Shown: piece after piece, positions 4,930-8,036 of the stretch | How the letters are laid out: every line of letters starts with the position of its first letter | Position numbering within the stretch: the stretch's first letter is position 1 | Source of the DNA: an uncultured Chloroflexota bacterium | Lineage (GTDB): Bacteria > Chloroflexota > Anaerolineae > Caldilineales > Caldilineaceae | Direction: 5' to 3' | DNA length: 8,036 bases | Assembly: GCA_903858085.1 (NCBI GenBank) | Contig: CAIOHJ010000209.1 | Span: forward strand, 1-8,036 | Translations under genes and position numbers: made by a program | Notes under the pieces: generated by a model | Database searches by the model: none | Told to the model about the DNA's origin: nothing | What the model saw: the letters and a program-made list of their open reading frames with translations, nothing else

Positions 4930-7900
4930 ATGCAGAAGGTCGATGCGGGCAGAAACGGGAGCGATGCAGGGGACGGAGGGGCGGTGAGTGCGAAGGTGAC
5001 TGTAGAGATTCAGCTGTCGCCAGCCAGCCTGGGGGGGCTGCCGCTCGAACTGCGGGAGCAGCTGCTGGGGTATTTGCAGCGCTGGGGGGAACCGGCGGAG
5101 CAGATCGAGGTGGCCGAGCAGCTGCGTCTCTGTCACGGCCCACGTCCTGGCCTGTTGGATTATCTGGCCTGCGCCTGTCTGGCTGCTGGCCAGCCGCTGC
5201 GTGCGCTGGAGTGGATCGAGCGCAGGCAGCGGCGCAACACGACGGCGACTTCGCAGTCGCTCGAAGCGCGCGCGCTGTTGGCGTTGGGGCGCCGCGAGGA
5301 TGCCTGCCGGGTGGCTGCCGAGCTGGCCCGCACCTACCCCCGCACGGTGGAGGCTGTGGTGGCGGCGGGGGAGGTGTGGATGGCGGCGGGCGCGTTTGCG
5401 GAGGCCGCCTCTGTGCTGGCGCTCTATCTGCAAGCCAGCCCCTACGATCTGGCGGCGATGCTCCGGCTGACCCAGCTGGCTCTGCTCCAGCAGCAGCACG
5501 AGCTGGCCGAGAAACAGTGGCACCAGCTGGGTGGGGGGATCCCGGTCGGGCTCGATCGGGACTCGTTGGTGCTGTTGGGCGAGTTGGCAGGCCAGCTGGG
5601 CAAACAAGAGACAGCCCATTCGGTCCAGCGCGAGCTGCAGCACCGCCAGCAGCAGGAGCTGGCCCAGCTGCGGCTCGCGCTGGCACCGCTCTGCGGGGCT
5701 GCGGCGCTGCTGCAAAAGGACCCGGTCGCCTTTTATCGCCAGCAGACCGGGCTGGAGAGCGTCCAGCTGACCGAACCGGAGCGGCAGCAGGTCCAGCTGG
5801 CGGTGATCCGGCATTTTGGCCATCTGCTTTTGCGGGAAGGGCAGGCAGAGGTGATCGCGCTGGCCTGGCTGCGCAGCCAGTCGGCTTTGATGGTCATGCC
5901 GACGGGCGGTGGGAAATCGCTCTGCTATCAGCTGCCAGCGCTGCTGCTGCCGCGCACCACGCTGGTGATCAGCCCGTTGATTGCGTTGATGAAGGACCAG
6001 GTGGAAGGGTTGCCGCGGGGGCTCCAGGGGCGTGCTGTGCTGGTGAACAGCAGCCTGGACGAGCGTGAGCTGGCGCAGCGGCTGGAGGCTGTGGCGCGCG
6101 GCGAGTACAAGCTGGTCTACGCTGCGCCGGAGCGGCTGCGCCAGCATGCGTTTTTGCATGCGCTGCGCCGGGCCGGCCTTGATCTCTTTGTCGTCGACGA
6201 GGCCCACTGTGTGAGCCTGTGGGGGCACGATTTCCGGCCCGACTACCTCTTCATCGGCGCAGCGCGCCTGGCCTTGGGCAACCCGCCAGCGCTGGCTGTG
6301 ACCGCAACAGCTCCGCCCCAGGTGCGCGATGAGATCGCCGAGACCCTCAGCGATCGCAGCCAGAAGGGGGCTGCGCACCTGCCCAAGGTGATCGTCCTCG
6401 ACATTTTTCGACCCAATTTGCATCTTTCTTCCCTGCAATTTCACAACGACGACCAGAAATTGGTGGCGCTGCTCGACTATGTGGCGCGCAGCGAGGGGAG
6501 CGGCATTGTCTATGTCAACAGTCGGTCGCGGGCCGAATCGGTGGCCCTGGCGTTGCGCCGGGCCGGGGTCAGCGCCGAGGCGTATCATGCCGGGCTGGCG
6601 CTGCGAGCGCCGATCCAGGACCGCTTCATGCAAAACCAGACGCGCGTGATCGTCGCCACCGTGGCGTTTGGAATGGGCATCGACAAACCAGACATCCGTT
6701 TCATCGTCCATTTCCATCCTTCACGCAGCCTCGACGCCTACTACCAGGAGGTCGGCCGTGCCGGGCGGGATGGGCTGCCCAGCCAGGGGCTGCTTTTTTA
6801 CAACCACAACGACTGGGCCAACCTGCGCCGCTGGGCACGGGCGGACCAGCAGAGCGTGCTCGATCTGCGGTCGGTCTACGCCGCGATCGCTGCCCAGCTG
6901 AAGGTGGCGATCGCTCCTGCGGGCGAAGCCGCTGGCGCCGAACAGCCCCAGCCAGCCCAGGGACGCATCACGGTGCCTGGTTCTTTGCCGGCGGCTGGCA
7001 CGGTGGAACTGCGTCGTCTTGTGCAGATTTTGAACAGCGACGAGACCGAGCTGCGTGTGGCCGTCAGCCTGCTGGAGCGGGCCGGGCTGCTGCGCCGTGG
7101 GTTTGACCTGCCGACCGAGGTGGAGATCCGTGTGCAAGGCCCGCTCGGCCCGACCGAGCTGGCGGATCGCAGCCTGGCCCGGCTGCTGCGGGGGCTGCAG
7201 CTGGGCCAGGAGCAGTCGGCGACCTTTGCGACCGCCCAGATCGCTGCCTTCATGCGTTGGGAGCAGACAGAGTGCGAGCCGCGGTTGCTGGACTGGCAGG
7301 GCTGCGGGGCCCTCAGCCTCCGTTTTGGCCGGCGTGCCCTCTGGATTGAACTGCCGGAAGAGCCGGCTGATTTTGGACAGCGGTTGAATCGGCTGTTGGC
7401 AGAGACCGACGTGGGGCGCCAGCGACGGATCGACGAGATGATCGGCTATGCCACGACCGATGGCTGTCGGCATGGCTATCTCAGCTCCTACTTTGGAAGC
7501 CCCCCCCGGGCCCGCTGTGCGGTCTGTGACAGCTGTACTGGGGTCAGGCCTTCTCTTCCCCACCCGGAGAGGGTGGAACTGCTGATGCCGGACGATGTAG
7601 AGATCGAGCCGCTGGTGATCGACTGCCTGGCCAGTCTGCCGATGCCGGTGGGGCGGAGCGGGCTGGCCCGGATCCTGACGGGCTCTCTGCGTGCGCCGGT
7701 GCAGTCGCAGAAAGCACGCCACCACGGCGCGCTCAAGGCGTTGGGGGAGAGCATGGTCTTGAGCTATATCGACGAGCTGGTCGAACAAAATCTGCTGCGG
7801 CTCTATACCCGCCAGGGCTACCCCGTGCTGGCCCCCACGCTGCGCGGGCGCATTGAGGCGGAGAACTGGCTGGCCGACCACCCGGATCTGGCCCTGCCTG

Positions 7901-8036
7901 CCCTCTACGACCCGGGGCATGCAGACGAAGCGGAGGCAAGCGTGGGCAGCGAGGGGGCGGATCGCTACACGGGGCTGCAAAGAGCGTTGTGGCGGTGGCG
8001 GAGCCAGGAGTCGGCCCGTCTGATGCAGCCCCCCTA
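4930..8036 (+). CDS. RecQ-family ATP-dependent DNA helicase with N-terminal TPR-like region (3' end outside window)
   Basis: An open frame of at least 1035 codons; E. coli RecQ has about 610. RecQ enzymes unwind DNA 3'-5' in recombination and fork repair. Numbering is from ATG 4930. Residues 70-205 form helix pairs resembling TPRs (for example LLDYLACACLAAGQPLRALE), and a Gln/Leu-rich helical stretch continues to about 262. The motor follows: REGQ (Gln305), Walker A MPTGGGKS (T325-S330), DEAH at 423-426, aromatic-rich loop SLWGHDFRPDY, TATA motif III, GIVYVNSR, FGMGIDKPD and QEVGRAGRDG (606-615). A 230-residue gap then precedes the zinc site C846/C863/C866/C869, whose 17-3-3 spacing equals that of E. 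coli RecQ. An RQC-like winged helix spans about 894-975 (LPMPVGRSGLARILTGS). An HRDC domain appears to begin at the edge (ALWRWRSQESARLMQPP). Leu430 replaces the usual Gln of SQWGHDFR. The start is uncertain: GGTGAAAG abuts ATG 4930, GTG 4984 has GGAGG four bases before it, and ATG 4882 lacks a ribosome site. Confidence 0.93.
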   Translation, partial: MQKVDAGRNGSDAGDGGAVSAKVTVEIQLSPASLGGLPLELREQLLGYLQRWGEPAEQIEVAEQLRLCHGPRPGLLDYLACACLAAGQPLRALEWIERRQRRNTTATSQSLEARALLALGRREDACRVAAELARTYPRTVEAVVAAGEVWMAAGAFAEAASVLALYLQASPYDLAAMLRLTQLALLQQQHELAEKQWHQLGGGIPVGLDRDSLVLLGELAGQLGKQETAHSVQRELQHRQQQELAQLRLALAPLCGAAALLQKDPVAFYRQQTGLESVQLTEPERQQVQLAVIRHFGHLLLREGQAEVIALAWLRSQSALMVMPTGGGKSLCYQLPALLLPRTTLVISPLIALMKDQVEGLPRGLQGRAVLVNSSLDERELAQRLEAVARGEYKLVYAAPERLRQHAFLHALRRAGLDLFVVDEAHCVSLWGHDFRPDYLFIGAARLALGNPPALAVTATAPPQVRDEIAETLSDRSQKGAAHLPKVIVLDIFRPNLHLSSLQFHNDDQKLVALLDYVARSEGSGIVYVNSRSRAESVALALRRAGVSAEAYHAGLALRAPIQDRFMQNQTRVIVATVAFGMGIDKPDIRFIVHFHPSRSLDAYYQEVGRAGRDGLPSQGLLFYNHNDWANLRRWARADQQSVLDLRSVYAAIAAQLKVAIAPAGEAAGAEQPQPAQGRITVPGSLPAAGTVELRRLVQILNSDETELRVAVSLLERAGLLRRGFDLPTEVEIRVQGPLGPTELADRSLARLLRGLQLGQEQSATFATAQIAAFMRWEQTECEPRLLDWQGCGALSLRFGRRALWIELPEEPADFGQRLNRLLAETDVGRQRRIDEMIGYATTDGCRHGYLSSYFGSPPRARCAVCDSCTGVRPSLPHPERVELLMPDDVEIEPLVIDCLASLPMPVGRSGLARILTGSLRAPVQSQKARHHGALKALGESMVLSYIDELVEQNLLRLYTRQGYPVLAPTLRGRIEAENWLADHPDLALPALYDPGHADEAEASVGSEGADRYTGLQRALWRWRSQESARLMQPP

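Noticed and set aside
4663..6717. The fabF reading frame stays open upstream on the minus strand to 6717, giving an apparent 1098-residue protein.
   Set aside because: The upstream part is antisense to the helicase motor and its translation is Arg/Gln/Leu-rich without domains; fabF clearly starts at 4662 with a ribosome site and a family-typical N-terminus.
740..6914. Assigning the window to a cyanobacterium on the GCGATCGC repeats alone.
   Set aside because: The encoded proteins, including the GTPase and the helicase architecture, do not look specifically cyanobacterial, and one short word is weak taxonomic evidence.
6721..7980. A 419-codon minus-strand frame opposite the helicase C-terminal half.
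   Set aside because: Antisense shadow; the plus frame has motif VI, the zinc cysteines and the RQC-like domain here.

Overview
The window is GC-rich (low 60s % by eye) with tightly packed genes, as on a bacterial chromosome. No mobile element, CRISPR array, tRNA or rRNA is visible. The gene content (a bacterial homologue of cyclic 2,3-diphosphoglycerate synthetase, a FabF, a very large RecQ-like helicase and a GH13 glycosidase start) would suit a Chloroflexota-like bacterium. This is an inference, not a demonstrated assignment. The octamer GCGATCGC occurs six times, far above chance. That pattern is best known from cyanobacteria (HIP1), but the protein sequences do not look particularly cyanobacterial to me.

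Layout, left to right. At 1-109 (minus) lies the first 36 codons of an alpha-amylase-family (GH13) gene running off the left edge. A divergent intergenic region of about 213 bases follows, with a degenerate 15-bp tandem repeat. At 323-1642 (plus) is a COG2403-type GTPase / cyclic 2,3-diphosphoglycerate synthetase-like protein. After a 106-base gap, 1749-3365 (plus) encodes an FAD-dependent oxidoreductase of the FAD_oxidored type. The latter converges on fabF (3421-4662, minus), a complete 3-oxoacyl-ACP synthase II with all catalytic residues. A perfect 12-bp hairpin sits in the 55-base gap between the two stop codons and probably ends transcription from both sides.

The stretch upstream of fabF holds a near-consensus promoter (TTGGCA, 18 bp, TATAAT on the minus strand), which implies a fabF leader of about 217 nt. 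The leader contains a possible 55-codon small ORF, two hairpins and a 13-bp tandem repeat. The fabF -10 box overlaps a good plus-strand -10 box (TATACT), so fabF and the rightward helicase gene may share a symmetric, divergent promoter.

From about 4930 to the right edge runs one long open gene for a RecQ-family helicase with an unusual architecture. It has an N-terminal TPR-like region of about 250 residues, a full SF2/RecQ motor, an extra segment of about 180 residues with a winged-helix-like stretch, a canonical Cys4 zinc site, an RQC-like winged helix, and the first residues of an HRDC domain at the very edge.

I see no operon that forms a recognisable pathway across the window. The genes look like separate transcription units: carbohydrate metabolism, the GTPase/oxidoreductase pair of unknown role, fatty-acid elongation, and DNA repair. 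I do not see convincing evidence for a new multi-gene system. The most distinctive objects are the TPR-RecQ fusion, its internal insertion, and the divergent promoter and structured leader in front of fabF.
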